Positions 8,731 through 18,294 of a stretch of 64,000 nucleotides of DNA are shown here, one piece after another. Source of the stretch: Labrys miyagiensis (GTDB lineage Bacteria > Pseudomonadota > Alphaproteobacteria > Rhizobiales > Labraceae); NCBI RefSeq assembly GCF_030160835.1, contig NZ_BSPC01000080.1, positions 62,001 through 126,000 on the forward strand, read 5' to 3'. Every line of letters begins with the position of its first letter. The first letter of the stretch is position 1. The notes under the pieces were generated by a model. It did not search any database, was not told where the DNA came from, and saw nothing but the letters and a program-made list of their open reading frames with translations. The position numbers and the translations under genes are program-made.

Positions 8731-10953
8731 ATGTCCGTCCACGCAGAACCCGCCATTACCCCCGAACTTATCGCCCAGCACGGGCTGAAGCCGGACGAAT
8801 ATCAGCGGATCCTGGACCTGATCGGACGCGAGCCGACCTTCACCGAGCTCGGCATCTTCTCGGCCATGTGGAACGAGCACTGTTCCTACAAATCCTCGCG
8901 CCTGCATCTGAAGAAACTGCCGGTCACCGGCAAATGCGTGATCCAGGGCCCGGGCGAGAACGCCGGCGTGATCGACATCGGCGACGGGCTCGCCGCCGTA
9001 TTCAAGATGGAGAGTCACAACCACCCCTCCTATATCGAGCCCTATCAGGGCGCGACCACGGGCGTGGGCGGCATCCTGCGCGACGTCTTCACCATGGGCG
9101 CCCGTCCCATCGCCTGCATGAACGCCCTCTCCTTCGGCGCGCCGGATCATCCCAAGACGCAGCATCTGGTCTCCGGCGTGGTGGCCGGCGTCGGCGGCTA
9201 CGGCAACTCCTTCGGTGTGCCGACGGTAGGCGGCCAGGTACGCTTCCACACGCGCTATGACGGCAATATCCTGGTCAACGCCTTCGCTCTCGGCCTCGCC
9301 GAGCAGGACAAGATCTTTTACGCCAAGGCGACGGGTGTGGGGAATCCGATCGTCTATCTCGGCTCCAAGACCGGCCGCGACGGTATCCACGGCGCCACCA
9401 TGGCTTCGGCCGAATTCGACGACAAGTCGGAGGAGAAGCGCCCCACCGTGCAGGTCGGCGATCCCTTTGCCGAGAAGCTGCTGCTCGAGGCCTGCCTCGA
9501 ACTGATGAACACCGATGCCATCATCGCCATCCAGGACATGGGCGCTGCCGGCCTGACCTGTTCGGCCGTGGAAATGGGTGCCAAGGGCGACCTCGGCGTC
9601 GAGCTCGACCTCGACAAGGTGCCCGTGCGCGAGACCGGCATGACGGCCTATGAGATGATGCTGTCGGAGAGCCAGGAGCGCATGCTCATGGTACTGAAGC
9701 CCGGCAAGGAGGAAGAGGCCGAGGCGATCTTCCGCAAATGGGGACTGGACTTCGCCATCGTCGGCAAGACCACGGACGATCTGCGCTTCCGCATCTTCCA
9801 CAAGGGCGACCTCAAGGCTGACCTGCCCATCAAGGAGCTGGGCGATGAGGCCCCGCTCTATGACCGCCCGCATGTCCCCTCGCCCAGGCAGCCGGTGCTC
9901 GACGCCGCCACGCTGAAGGCGAATGTCACCCTTGGCGAGGCGCTGCTCAAACTGGTCGGCTCGCCCGAGCTTGCCTCCAAGCGCTGGGTCTATGAGCAGT
10001 ATGATCACCTGATTCTTGGCAATTCCATCCAGACACCGGGCGGCGATTCGGCGGTGGTGCGCGTGCTCGACGGACCCAAGGGCCTCGCCATGACCTCCGA
10101 CGTGACGCCGCGCTATTGCGAGGCCGATCCGGTCGAGGGCGGCAAGCAGGCCGTTGCGGAAGCCTGGCGCAACATTTCGGCCGTCGGCGGCCTGCCGCTG
10201 GCGGTGACCGACAACCTCAATTTCGGCAATCCCGAGCGCGCCGACATCATGGGCCAGTTCGTCGGCTGCCTGGAAGGCATCGGCGAGGCCTGCCGCGCGC
10301 TCGACTTCCCGATCGTCTCGGGCAATGTCTCGCTCTACAACGAAACCAATGGCCGCGGCATCCTGCCGACCCCGACCATCGGCGGCGTCGGTCTGGTTGA
10401 TGATGTCTCGGTGACCGCCTCCATCGCCTTCAAGGCCGAGGGTGAAAAGGTGTTGCTGGTCGGTGAGCCGGGCACCTGGCTCGGGCAGTCGATCTGGCTC
10501 AACGAGATCCTGAAGCGCGAAGAGGGCGCTCCGCCGCCGGTGGATCTTGCCGTCGAGAAGCGCAATGGCGATTTCATCCGCAGCCAGATCCGTTCAGGCA
10601 ACCTCAAGACCTGCCACGACATTTCGGACGGTGGCCTGCTTATCGCCGTCGCGGAGATGGCGATGGCCAGGGGTATTGGCGCCGATCTGTCGAAGGCGCC
10701 CCAAGGCGGCCAGCCGCATGCCTTCTGGTATGGCGAGGATCAGGCCCGCTATGTCGTTGCCCTGCCCGCCGGCGAGGCTGAGGCCTTCGTCAAGGCGGCC
10801 GAGGCTGCGGGCGTGCCTGTCACCACCCTGGGCACAACCGGCGGCAATGCCTTGATCCTGCCCGAAGGCAAGCCCATTCTGGTCTCGGCGCTCAGCGAAC
10901 GCCACGAGGCCTTCCTGCCCGAGTTGATGGGCGCCAAGCGCAAAGCCGCCTGA
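8731..10953 (+). CDS. purL: Phosphoribosylformylglycinamidine synthase subunit PurL
   Basis: A 740-residue short-type PurL, the synthetase that makes FGAM from FGAR, ATP and ammonia delivered by Pur[10 protein letters not shown] near residue 50, [14 protein letters not shown] and the glycine-rich VGTGGILRD-like segment (VGVGGILRD-type) are present, and the two AIRS-like halves are complete. Length is normal for the PurS/PurQ-dependent form. The start is ATG 8731 with AGGAG about 12 bases upstream; the frame opens earlier at 8539 in the divergent promoter region. bolA and grxD follow, a conserved alphaproteobacterial order. Confidence 0.97.
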   Translation: MSVHAEPAITPELIAQHGLKPDEYQRILDLIGREPTFTELGIFSAMWNEHCSYKSSRLHLKKLPVTGKCVIQGPGENAGVIDIGDGLAAVFKMESHNHPSYIEPYQGATTGVGGILRDVFTMGARPIACMNALSFGAPDHPKTQHLVSGVVAGVGGYGNSFGVPTVGGQVRFHTRYDGNILVNAFALGLAEQDKIFYAKATGVGNPIVYLGSKTGRDGIHGATMASAEFDDKSEEKRPTVQVGDPFAEKLLLEACLELMNTDAIIAIQDMGAAGLTCSAVEMGAKGDLGVELDLDKVPVRETGMTAYEMMLSESQERMLMVLKPGKEEEAEAIFRKWGLDFAIVGKTTDDLRFRIFHKGDLKADLPIKELGDEAPLYDRPHVPSPRQPVLDAATLKANVTLGEALLKLVGSPELASKRWVYEQYDHLILGNSIQTPGGDSAVVRVLDGPKGLAMTSDVTPRYCEADPVEGGKQAVAEAWRNISAVGGLPLAVTDNLNFGNPERADIMGQFVGCLEGIGEACRALDFPIVSGNVSLYNETNGRGILPTPTIGGVGLVDDVSVTASIAFKAEGEKVLLVGEPGTWLGQSIWLNEILKREEGAPPPVDLAVEKRNGDFIRSQIRSGNLKTCHDISDGGLLIAVAEMAMARGIGADLSKAPQGGQPHAFWYGEDQARYVVALPAGEAEAFVKAAEAAGVPVTTLGTTGGNALILPEGKPILVSALSERHEAFLPELMGAKRKAA

Positions 10954-10969
10954 AAAGGAATTGTTCCGC

Positions 10970-11200
10970 ATGCCGATGCCGGCCGCCGATATCGAAGCGA
11001 TGATCAAGGACAGCTTCCCCGACGCCAAGATCGAGATTCGCGATCTCGCCGGGGATGGCGATCACTATTCGGCCACGGTGATTTCCGAGGCCTTCCGCGG
11101 CAAATCCCGCGTGCAGCAGCACCAGATGGTCTATGCCGCATTGAAGGGCAAGATGGGCGGCATGCTGCATGCTCTCGCGCTTTCGACCAGCGCGCCCTGA
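10970..11200 (+). CDS. bolA: BolA/IbaG family protein
   Basis: A 76-residue protein with the BolA fold pattern: IEAMIKDSFPDAKIEIRDLAGDGDHY, then FRGKSRVQQHQMVYAAL and a histidine-bearing C-terminus. BolA proteins pair with monothiol glutaredoxins to bind [2Fe-2S] clusters and take part in iron and redox regulation; grxD directly downstream supports this. The ATG at 10970 sits 9 bases after AAAAGGAA; a TTG at 10961 is also in frame. It starts 16 bases after purL. Confidence 0.9.
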   Translation: MPMPAADIEAMIKDSFPDAKIEIRDLAGDGDHYSATVISEAFRGKSRVQQHQMVYAALKGKMGGMLHALALSTSAP

Positions 11201-11317
11201 GCCTATTCTGCAGCGCAAAATATGTTAGGTTGAGGCCTGACATTGCGCTTCGGCATGCTTACATGTTTGGCATTGCTTCCTGAATCGAGATTGAACCCAA
11301 GAAATCGAGATAGACCC

Positions 11318-11659
11318 ATGAGTGATATCGCCTCCTTCATCGAGAATGAGATCAAGTCCAACGACGTCGTGCTCTTCATGAAGGGCAACAAGGCGTTTCC
11401 GATGTGCGGCTTCTCCGGCCAGGTCGTGCAGATCCTGGATTATCTCGGCGTCGACTATAAGGACCACGACGTCCTGCAGAATCCGGAACTGCGCAGCGGC
11501 ATCAAGGATTTCTCGAACTGGCCGACCGTGCCCCAGATCTATGTGAAGGGCGAATTCCTCGGTGGCTGCGATATCGCCCGCGAGATGTTCCAGTCGGGCG
11601 AATTGGTGACCTACCTGCAGGAGAAGAACATCCCGGTGAAGGCGCCCGCGCGGGTGTGA
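11318..11659 (+). CDS. grxD: Monothiol glutaredoxin, Grx4 family
   Basis: A 113-residue protein with the monothiol CGFS motif at residues 30-33 (FPMCGFSGQ), WPTVPQIYVKGEF and GGCDI, all diagnostic of Grx4/GrxD. These bind a labile [2Fe-2S] cluster with glutathione and hand clusters on, alone or with BolA, which is encoded just upstream. Cytosolic, no signal. The start at ATG 11318 matches family length. Confidence 0.95.
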   Translation: MSDIASFIENEIKSNDVVLFMKGNKAFPMCGFSGQVVQILDYLGVDYKDHDVLQNPELRSGIKDFSNWPTVPQIYVKGEFLGGCDIAREMFQSGELVTYLQEKNIPVKAPARV

Positions 11660-11693
11660 TCCTGGGAGCGTCCAAGGTCGTTCTTTCATCTGA

Positions 11694-12782
11694 TTGTATA
11701 GGGCGCGGGACTTGCCGAGCGTTGTCACACCGACGGACCCGCGCCCGGCGTTCAGGCTTCAGCTTGACGCCATTTTTTCCCCGTTGCTCATAGCTATACT
11801 GCTGGCAGTGGCCCTTAGCGGAAGCTTGCTCATGCATGTGCCCGATGTGGCACCAGAGCTCGCCATTGAGCACGTCGAATATCTCCACGATCCTTTCGCT
11901 GTTTCTATTCGTTTTGCCCACGTCCTGGCCGTCTCCGCTCTGTTCGCGTTGATCTACCTACGTTTGGCTCTTGCACTCGTCGCAGGAAAAACGAGTTGGG
12001 TGGTGCTCGGATGGTCTGCTCTCCTGATATGGTCCTTGTTTCTCGCCGTGAGCGGGAAGGCTTCGGCCGGAACACAAGCCAACTTCTGGTTCAGCCAGGT
12101 TTTCGTTTCGGCAGCCCTGAATCTGTCGAGCCTTGACCTTGGCACGCTGAGCAGCTGGCTTTACTGGCATCTCAACGGGCAGGCTCAATGGACAATGTTT
12201 CACGTCATGCTGGCTGGCATGATGTTCGTGTTCAGCTTTGCCTTGCTGCTCGCCAATCTGTCGCGGATTTCGATCCGTCTCTCACAACTATCCTGGGCGT
12301 CGAGCTTGGGTCGTGCCGCGTTTGTCCTCAGCCTAACGTTACTGATCGCCGCAGTGATGACGTGGCCTGGGGCGTTCGACGACCCCAGTAATTCTGTTCA
12401 GGCGACGCCAAACTATGTCCCAGCTCAGATCATCCCGGAGTGGTATCTGTCGCCGTGGTTCGAAATGTTGAGAAGTGGCAGCAACCGCGCTGCCGGCTCG
12501 AAGATCCTGTGGGCTGCTCTTCTCTTGCCTATGTTGCTATCAGCGCTCTTTCGCGGCCGCCGTTATCCATTGGGGATCGCCATGACCTTGGCAACGGGCC
12601 TTCTCGCGATCGACTTCATCGCTCTTTCTGTCTTCGGCCGCAGCAGTCCGATCTTATCCTCGCATCTGCCCATTTCCTGGCTGACGGCTTACTACTTTCT
12701 CTATTTTCTGCTCATCATTCCAGCTCTCGCTTTCCTCGACACGAGAGCGAAGCATCTCCAAGCTGGAGTAGACGTGCCTTGA
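11694..12782 (+). CDS. Degenerate cytochrome b homologue with one predicted haem site
   Basis: A 362-residue membrane protein with about eight hydrophobic segments that aligns by motif along cytochrome b of the bc1 complex. MHVPDV and EHVEYLHDP match the MHYTP and SVEHIMRD region. RFAH (His76) matches RYLH, and helix D gives WTMFH (His170). PEWY of the quinol-oxidation site is intact at 248-251 (IIPEWYLSPWF). The second ligand of each helix, 14 residues on, is replaced: Arg90 and Leu184. So the low-potential haem site is kept and the high-potential one lost. No Rieske or cytochrome c1 gene is nearby. The start is uncertain (TTG 11694 or TTG 11712; no clear ribosome site). The gene looks less GC-rich than its neighbours. 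Confidence 0.75.
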   Translation: MYRARDLPSVVTPTDPRPAFRLQLDAIFSPLLIAILLAVALSGSLLMHVPDVAPELAIEHVEYLHDPFAVSIRFAHVLAVSALFALIYLRLALALVAGKTSWVVLGWSALLIWSLFLAVSGKASAGTQANFWFSQVFVSAALNLSSLDLGTLSSWLYWHLNGQAQWTMFHVMLAGMMFVFSFALLLANLSRISIRLSQLSWASSLGRAAFVLSLTLLIAAVMTWPGAFDDPSNSVQATPNYVPAQIIPEWYLSPWFEMLRSGSNRAAGSKILWAALLLPMLLSALFRGRRYPLGIAMTLATGLLAIDFIALSVFGRSSPILSSHLPISWLTAYYFLYFLLIIPALAFLDTRAKHLQAGVDVP

Positions 12783-12801
12783 AATATCCGGGGGCGTCCC
12801 C

Positions 12802-13707
12802 TCACCGCCCCCGCATCACATTGACGATCACCACACCGAAGATCGCCATGCCACCGCCGATCAAACCTGCGACAGTCGGCGCCTCGCCAAGCCAGAGGAA
12901 GCCGATCAGCGTGGCGGTCGGCGGCACGCCATAGAGGAAATTGGCGGCGCGGCCGGCCGGGAGGCGCTTCAGGGCGATTGCCCAGGTCACATAGCCGATC
13001 GCCGTGGGAAACAGCACGAGATAGGCAACGTTCCAGTTTACCACCGCCGGCGCGGCGGCCAGGGCCTTCACCGTCGCCGGCACGGCGGGCAACAGGGGAA
13101 TCGAGCCGAGCAGCATGATCCAGGCCGTCACGGCGAGTGCCGGGAAGCGCTTCAACAGAGGCTTTTGCATGATGCTCGCCACGGCGGCGCAGATGGCGGC
13201 GCCCAGAATCAGCACGGCATTGGGGTCGAAGCTGAAATCGCCATCGGCTGCCGCGGCGATCAACGCCACGCCGCCGAAGGAGACGGCGGTGCCGATCCAG
13301 CCCCACAGGCCGAAGCGTTCGCCCAGCACCATCAGCGCGATCAGCGCCGTGAACACCGGCATGGTGTTGATGATGAAGCTGGCAGGCCCCGCCGGCACGG
13401 TCTGCTCGCCGGTGTTGAGCAGCACCGCATAGACGGTGATGAACAGCACGCCGGCAATGCCGAGGCGGATGAAATCCCTTCCACTCGGCAAGGGCGGGCG
13501 CACAATCAGGAGATAGGCCGCTCCCAGGAGGCCGGCGGAGACGTAGCGCGCCGCAGCCAGTTCGATCGGCGTCAGCGGTCCGAGACAGACGCGGATCACC
13601 GCGAAGGACGACGCCCAGAACAGGATCGTCACCAGGATCGCCCCGAAGGCGATGAGGTCAAATCCACTCTTTTTCTCCGCCACCGACTCACTCGCAACGG
13701 CACTCAT
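12802..13707 (-). CDS. EamA-family (DMT) transporter
   Basis: A 301-residue protein with ten predicted membrane segments arranged as two EamA repeats; the segment FWASSFAVIRVCLGPLTPIELAAAR is typical of the first repeat and LGEAPTVAGLIGGGMAIFGV of the end of the second. These transporters usually export amino acids or other metabolites. The ATG at 13707 has GGGAG 6 bases upstream. The gene is divergent from the LysR gene about 88 bases away, which probably controls it. Confidence 0.85.
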   Translation of the reverse strand: MSAVASESVAEKKSGFDLIAFGAILVTILFWASSFAVIRVCLGPLTPIELAAARYVSAGLLGAAYLLIVRPPLPSGRDFIRLGIAGVLFITVYAVLLNTGEQTVPAGPASFIINTMPVFTALIALMVLGERFGLWGWIGTAVSFGGVALIAAAADGDFSFDPNAVLILGAAICAAVASIMQKPLLKRFPALAVTAWIMLLGSIPLLPAVPATVKALAAAPAVVNWNVAYLVLFPTAIGYVTWAIALKRLPAGRAANFLYGVPPTATLIGFLWLGEAPTVAGLIGGGMAIFGVVIVNVMRGR

Positions 13708-13794
13708 CGTCATCTCCCGCAACCTGTTGGTGGTGGTGAAGTAGGCCTTCGATACGTGCTTGAAAAGCACCGCAATCGATGATCAAATGTGCGT

Positions 13795-14721
13795 ATGGTT
13801 CACAGCTCTGCTTCCCTTCCACCGCTCGACACGCTCGAAACCTTTGCGCGTGCGGCACGGCTCGGCTCGTTTTCGGCGGCGGCGGAGGAGAGCGGCATCA
13901 CCCATGGGGCCGTGTCGCGTCAAGTCTCCCGGCTGGAGCGCTGGATGGGCGTGCGCCTGTTCGAACGGGCGGCGCGCGGCGTCAATCTTACGGCCGAGGG
14001 CACGCGCTTCTTCGCACGGGCCGAGGAGGCTCTCGCTCTGCTCGGCAACAGCGGCGAGCGCTGGTCTCCCAAGCGCGGCAAGGCGGTGGTGCGCCTCTCG
14101 GTGACACCCTCCGTGGCCTCGCTCTGGCTCTTCCCGCGGCTGCAGCGCCTCGAAGGGCACGATATCCATCTCGAACTTTTCCTGGAGCACCGCCTAGCGG
14201 ATCTCGGCGAAGGGACGGATCTAGCCATCCGGTGCGGCAAGGGGCCATGGGCGGGCGTGCGCGGCCAGCACCTGTGGCGCGAACGGGTCTTTCCGATCGC
14301 CTCCCCTACCCTGGCCAAACGCCTGGCCGGACGCACGAAGGCGGAGGCCTTGCTGGAACTGCCGATCCTGCATGATTCAAATATCGAGGGCTGGCGGCGC
14401 TGGCTGGCGCCCGAGGGCATCGACTACATACCACGCGGCCAGGACCGGCGCTTCGAAGACTACAACATCGTCGTCGACGCCTGCTGCCAGGGCCTCGGCA
14501 TCGCGCTGGCGCGACCACCTTTGGCGTCAGCGGCGCTGGAAGCCGGGCGCGTGGTAGCGGTTTCGGACCGAACGATCGATTATCACGTCGCCTTCCACCT
14601 GATCCGCTCCGACGACGCGCTGCGGGCGCCGGCTGCAGAGTTCGCGCGCCGCTTCCTGCGCGAGGCCGGGCATGACGAGGCAGCAATCGCGGCCTTCACC
14701 GCGCCGGGAAGGAAGGGGTAG
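13795..14721 (+). CDS. LysR-family transcriptional regulator
   Basis: A protein of about 308 residues with an N-terminal winged helix-turn-helix (LDTLETFARAARLGSFSAAA, then THGAVSRQVSRLE) and a LysR substrate-binding domain resembling the GcvA group. The ATG at 13795 is preferred; a GTG at 13789 is two codons earlier and neither has a clear ribosome site. Divergence from the EamA transporter gene suggests local control of that exporter. Its TAG stop is followed at once by repeat locus A. Confidence 0.87.
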   Translation: MVHSSASLPPLDTLETFARAARLGSFSAAAEESGITHGAVSRQVSRLERWMGVRLFERAARGVNLTAEGTRFFARAEEALALLGNSGERWSPKRGKAVVRLSVTPSVASLWLFPRLQRLEGHDIHLELFLEHRLADLGEGTDLAIRCGKGPWAGVRGQHLWRERVFPIASPTLAKRLAGRTKAEALLELPILHDSNIEGWRRWLAPEGIDYIPRGQDRRFEDYNIVVDACCQGLGIALARPPLASAALEAGRVVAVSDRTIDYHVAFHLIRSDDALRAPAAEFARRFLREAGHDEAAIAAFTAPGRKG

Positions 14722-14863
14722 CTGGGAGCGCGGACATCTTGTCCGCTCTTGAACCACCGACATCGTCGACAAAGGCGCGCACTTCTTGGGCCCGCCGGTC
14801 GACACTGCGTGCAATCCACCGACGTTACCGTTTCAAGAGCGGACAAGATGTCCGCGCTCCCAG
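14722..14863. repeat. Paired-hairpin element, locus A
   Basis: Left arm 14722-14753 and right arm 14832-14863 are perfect 32-base inverted copies (CTGGGAGCGCGGACATCTTG... against its complement), with a 78-base loop. Each arm also folds on itself: GCGGACA-TCT-TGTCCGC. The element begins on the base after the LysR stop codon and lies between convergent genes. It is one of nine related loci. Confidence 0.9.
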
Positions 14864-14877
14864 GCAAACGCTCCCTG

Positions 14878-15516
14878 CTAGTTCTCCTGCGCGCCGAAAT
14901 GGCGGCGCCAGATCGGGGCGACGAGGGGACGGTTGGCGACATTCTCGGTGATGCGCGTCAGCTTGGGGCACTCTTTCCCACGCCATTCGGCGCCGATGGC
15001 CCAGTTGCTGATGGCAGCGATGGCGAGATCGATGGCCGAGAAGCCGGAGAGCAGGAAACTGCCCTCGGAACTTGCCGCCTGCTCGACCAGCAGCCAGCGC
15101 TCGCGGATCCGGTGGCGTACGCGCGAACGCATGGCCGTCTCGGCCGTCTCGGGCGGCGCGAAGCGCAGGGGATAGTCGTAGACTTCGATGAGCGGGTAGA
15201 TTTCGGCGGCCACATGGATGAGCCAGCGCAAGGCGTGGCGGCGATCGGGCGCGCCGAGCGCCGGCAACAAATGGGCCTGGGGGTGGGCTTCGGCGAGCGC
15301 CATCAGGATGGCGGCTGACTGGACGATGGTGGTGCCATCCTCGAAGCGCAGGGCCGGAATCTTTCCAAGGGGATTGATCGCCAGATATTGAGCGTGGTGC
15401 TGCTCATCCTTGGTCAGATCGATATCGATCAGGTGAACCTCCTGCCCTGCCTCGGCCAAGGCGGCCTCGATCATGAAAGAGCCAGAATCCGGTTCGCCCC
15501 AAAGCGTGTAACCCAT
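14878..15516 (-). CDS. Glutathione S-transferase family protein
   Basis: A 212-residue protein with an N-terminal thioredoxin-like domain (MGYTLWGEPDSGSFMIEAAL, NPLGKIPALRFEDGTTIVQSAAI, where the cis-proline and Glu/Gln-Ser glutathione-binding motif lie) and a helical C-terminal domain containing the FSAIDLAIAA N-capping box. Function is probably detoxification or a dehalogenation or isomerisation reaction; the substrate is unknown. Transcribed alone; converges with the LysR gene over repeat locus A. Confidence 0.87.
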   Translation of the reverse strand: MGYTLWGEPDSGSFMIEAALAEAGQEVHLIDIDLTKDEQHHAQYLAINPLGKIPALRFEDGTTIVQSAAILMALAEAHPQAHLLPALGAPDRRHALRWLIHVAAEIYPLIEVYDYPLRFAPPETAETAMRSRVRHRIRERWLLVEQAASSEGSFLLSGFSAIDLAIAAISNWAIGAEWRGKECPKLTRITENVANRPLVAPIWRRHFGAQEN

Positions 15517-15890
15517 ACAGACCTCTTAGCATTGACCCGCCGGAGAGGTCGTCAGCCTGTCCGCGGCAAGCATGCGCAATGACGGTTCCCGCCCTGCCGT
15601 ATTGTTTGCTAAAGCAGAGCGCGCTTAAGCGTAAACGCTGCTTTGCTTCAGCTCATTGTTTCGACGCGTCTTTGCGATTCCTGCCGATTCCGTCAAATCG
15701 CAAAACGCTTTGGTTTTTGCGCGACAGCCCCTGCCGCTTTCTTGCTTGTTTCGCCGGCTTTGTCTGGCAAGACCATACGCACCTGAGCCGCCTTGTCTCA
15801 TGATCTTTTTGCAATACGGCTATCCCGATTTGCTGACCGTCAGGACAAGAGATCCTGTTCTTCACGCATTACTTGGCTGGCAGGCGCTCC
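15517..15890. other. Gene-free AT-richer region upstream of GST
   Basis: About 370 bases with no supported gene. The stretch 15600-15860 is visibly less GC-rich than the surrounding sequence. It holds the upstream region of the GST gene and the 3' flank of rpsD. Short open frames here lack family features. Confidence 0.45.
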
Positions 15891-15921
15891 AAAAAGAAAG
15901 GCCGCCGATGCGGCGGCCTTT
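15891..15921 (-). terminator. Intrinsic terminator after rpsD
   Basis: On the reverse strand a perfect 11-bp stem (AAAGGCCGCCG / CGGCGGCCTTT, 3-base loop, 15897-15921) runs into TTTCTTTTT, 25 bases past the rpsD stop. Confidence 0.92.
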
Positions 15922-15945
15922 CGGTGATGTTCCGTTACGGACGGA

Positions 15946-16563
15946 TCAACGCGAATAGAATTCGACCACGAGGTTCGGTTCCATCTGGACCGGATAGGGC
16001 ACGTCCTGCAGCGTGGGCACGCGGACATACTTGGCGCTCATCTTGGTGTGATCGGCCTCGATGTAATCGGGGACGTCACGCTCGCCGGAACCAACGGCCT
16101 CGAGCACCAGCACGAGCTGCTTGGACGCTTCCTTGACCTCGACGACGTCACCCGGCTTGACCTTGTAGGAGGGCACGTTGACACGGCGGCCATTGACCTT
16201 GATGTGGCCATGGTTGACGAACTGGCGGGCGGCGAACACGGTCGGCACGAACTTGGCGCGATAGACCACGGCATCCAGGCGGCGCTCGAGCAGGCCGATC
16301 AGGTTGGCGGACGAGTCGCCCTTCAGGCGGAGCGCCTCCTGATAGGTCTTGCGGAACTGCTTTTCCGAGATCGAGCCATAATAGCCCTTGAGCTTCTGCT
16401 TGGCGCGCAGCTGCGTGCCGAAGTCAGACATCTTGCCCTTGCGGCGCTGGCCATGCTGGCCCGGGCCATATTCGCGACGGTTGACGGGGGACTTGGGACG
16501 GCCCCAGATATTCTCGCCCAAACGGCGATCGATTTTGTACTTGGCGGCGTGGCGCTTCGACAT
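15946..16563 (-). CDS. rpsD: 30S ribosomal protein S4
   Basis: A 205-residue protein starting [21 protein letters not shown], with the S4 RNA-binding domain from about residue 95 ([32 protein letters not shown]). S4 nucleates 30S assembly by binding the 5' domain of 16S rRNA. Monocistronic here, as in many alphaproteobacteria, rather than in the alpha operon. A strong terminator follows, and a hairpin lies in the upstream leader. Confidence 0.98.
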   Translation of the reverse strand: MSKRHAAKYKIDRRLGENIWGRPKSPVNRREYGPGQHGQRRKGKMSDFGTQLRAKQKLKGYYGSISEKQFRKTYQEALRLKGDSSANLIGLLERRLDAVVYRAKFVPTVFAARQFVNHGHIKVNGRRVNVPSYKVKPGDVVEVKEASKQLVLVLEAVGSGERDVPDYIEADHTKMSAKYVRVPTLQDVPYPVQMEPNLVVEFYSR

Positions 16564-16868
16564 TCGCGTCCTCTATGGTTTGCGAAGTTTATGAGGAACG
16601 CGCCCTCCTCTCCCGACTGCCAGCATATGCTGCAACCCGGGCGACAGACATCCGTCAAGCGGATATCGCGGGAGCGTAAAACATCACGCGGGACCAAAAG
16701 GCCCCGCGTGATGGCGGTCACTTAGTCGAAACTGGCGGATGTGTCAATTCGGTGAAGGGGCCAGACACCTCTCCGGCCGGAGAATCATTCCCCGTTGGTG
16801 CGTATCCGAGGTAGCTCGACACGCTTTCGGCCTCTCTATATCCCATTGGCAGGAATTGGGAGACCGCC
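16564..16868. other. Gene-free region between rpsD and a small secreted-protein gene
   Basis: About 305 bases of divergent promoter region. The only clear structure is the 11-bp inverted repeat at 16682-16713, listed separately. No gene is supported. Confidence 0.5.
16682..16713 (-). promoter_or_regulatory. Hairpin in the upstream region of rpsD
   Basis: CATCACGCGGG at 16682-16692 is perfectly mirrored by CCCGCGTGATG at 16703-16713. On the reverse strand the stem is followed by GTTTTACG, so it could act as a weak terminator or as a leader structure 119 bases before the rpsD start. S4 regulates its own message in other bacteria; whether this stem is involved is speculation. Confidence 0.45.
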
Positions 16869-17234
16869 ATGAAACTCGCTTGCCTGTCCGCCGCCTGCCT
16901 GCTCGCCTTCACGACCATGGCGGCGGCCGAGCAGCCGCTCACCAGCTATGACGCACGCCTGAGCGCGCAGGATCACTTCAACTCCACGGGCGAGCGCCTC
17001 ACCAGCGTGGCCGCGATCATCCGGCAGGACCGGGCGAACTACTATGTCTATGGCAACCGTGACGCGGAGGACGAGGGCGACAGCTTCTTTGCCGACAAGG
17101 CGAACCGGGAAAGGCTGGAGGAATTCCTCAACAATGGCCGCATCAGCGCCTCGGCCGAGAGAGCAATCCTCAACGGTTCACCGCTGATCCACGTTGATGT
17201 CTACAGGCGCTTCATTGTCGTGACGGTGGAGTAA
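16869..17234 (+). CDS. Small secreted protein of unknown function
   Basis: A 121-residue protein with a clear signal peptide (MKLACLSAACLLAFTTMAAA, cut before EQPLTSYD). The mature part is acidic and soluble, with no cysteines and no family that I recognise. It ends only 10 bases from the end of convergent murI, so their transcripts must overlap. Confidence 0.65.
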   Translation: MKLACLSAACLLAFTTMAAAEQPLTSYDARLSAQDHFNSTGERLTSVAAIIRQDRANYYVYGNRDAEDEGDSFFADKANRERLEEFLNNGRISASAERAILNGSPLIHVDVYRRFIVVTVE

Positions 17235-17244
17235 GCAACGCGCC

Positions 17245-18066
17245 TCAGTGCCAATGAGGCGGCATCGCCTCGATGGTCATGGCCGGCAGGCCACGATCTC
17301 TCAACGCCCGCCGCAGATCGTCGGTGATCGCCACGCCGCTGGTGAAGACGGCCGTTGCGTCCGCTGGAATCGTTCTCGGCGGTACGGGCCCGGCAAGATC
17401 GACCGCACGGCGGGCGATAGCGGGTGCCGGATCCAGCCAGGTCACCGGCCAGGGCGCCAGGTGCTGCATCGTCTCCAGCAGCAAGGGATAATGCGTGCAG
17501 GCGAGCACCACCACATCGGTGCGCTTGCCGTCCCTGTCGACGAAGCAGGGCGCGATCTCCTCGATGACCGCCTTGTCCTCCACCGCATACCCCTTGAGAT
17601 GGGCTTCGCAGAGCGTCGCCAGGCCGGTCGCGCCCACGAGTTCGACCTCGATACCCCCAGCGAAGGACTGAATGAGCTGATGCGTGTAGTCGCGCTTCAC
17701 AGTGCCTGGCGTCGCCAGGATGGCCACCCGGCCAGTCCGGGTCAGCGCCACTGCGGGCTTGATCGCCGGCACCGTGCCGACGAAGGGGATCGAGAAGCGG
17801 CTGCGCAGCGCCGGCAGCACCAGGGTCGAGGCCGTGTTGCAGGCAATCACCACCAGGTCGGGCCGGTGGAGCGGGATCAGCCGCTCCATGATCTCCACGA
17901 CGCGGGCAATCACCACGTCTTCAGGCAGCCGGCCATAGGGAAAGACCGCATCGTCGGCGGCATAAATGAAATTGGCGCCCGAAAGCGCCGTTCTCAATTC
18001 TGAAAAGACGGTGAGGCCGCCAAGGCCTGAATCGAAGACGAGGACAGTTGGAGTGCGGCCAGACAT
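17245..18066 (-). CDS. murI: Glutamate racemase
   Basis: A 273-residue enzyme that makes D-glutamate for peptidoglycan. The two catalytic cysteines are present: Cys76 in VVIACNTAST and Cys190 in VVLACTHYPLL, together with FDSGLGGLTV at 11-20. The ATG at 18066 follows GGAG by 8 bases; the frame opens 45 codons upstream but without similarity. No other murein gene lies beside it. Confidence 0.95.
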   Translation of the reverse strand: MSGRTPTVLVFDSGLGGLTVFSELRTALSGANFIYAADDAVFPYGRLPEDVVIARVVEIMERLIPLHRPDLVVIACNTASTLVLPALRSRFSIPFVGTVPAIKPAVALTRTGRVAILATPGTVKRDYTHQLIQSFAGGIEVELVGATGLATLCEAHLKGYAVEDKAVIEEIAPCFVDRDGKRTDVVVLACTHYPLLLETMQHLAPWPVTWLDPAPAIARRAVDLAGPVPPRTIPADATAVFTSGVAITDDLRRALRDRGLPAMTIEAMPPHWH

Positions 18067-18294
18067 GACCGCAACTCCATAAACCGTGCCAGCCAGAAGG
18101 TCGACCCCCAAAGGACTTGTGCCTTTGCGGGGCTCTTCCGAATGATCGAAACCCATAAGGTCCAATCGCTGCATATCGAATTGCCCGTACGCACTACCCA
18201 ACCGGGCGCACGTCCATAAAAGCCCAGATGAGTGAATGAAGCGTTTCCATCGTGCTCTTTTTTTGATCCCAAAGCGGCACGCTTGCGGCGGGCT

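Noticed and set aside
15600-15860. AT-rich patch as a tRNA gene or horizontally acquired gene
   Set aside because: No cloverleaf arms or T-loop consensus were found and no open frame has recognisable content.
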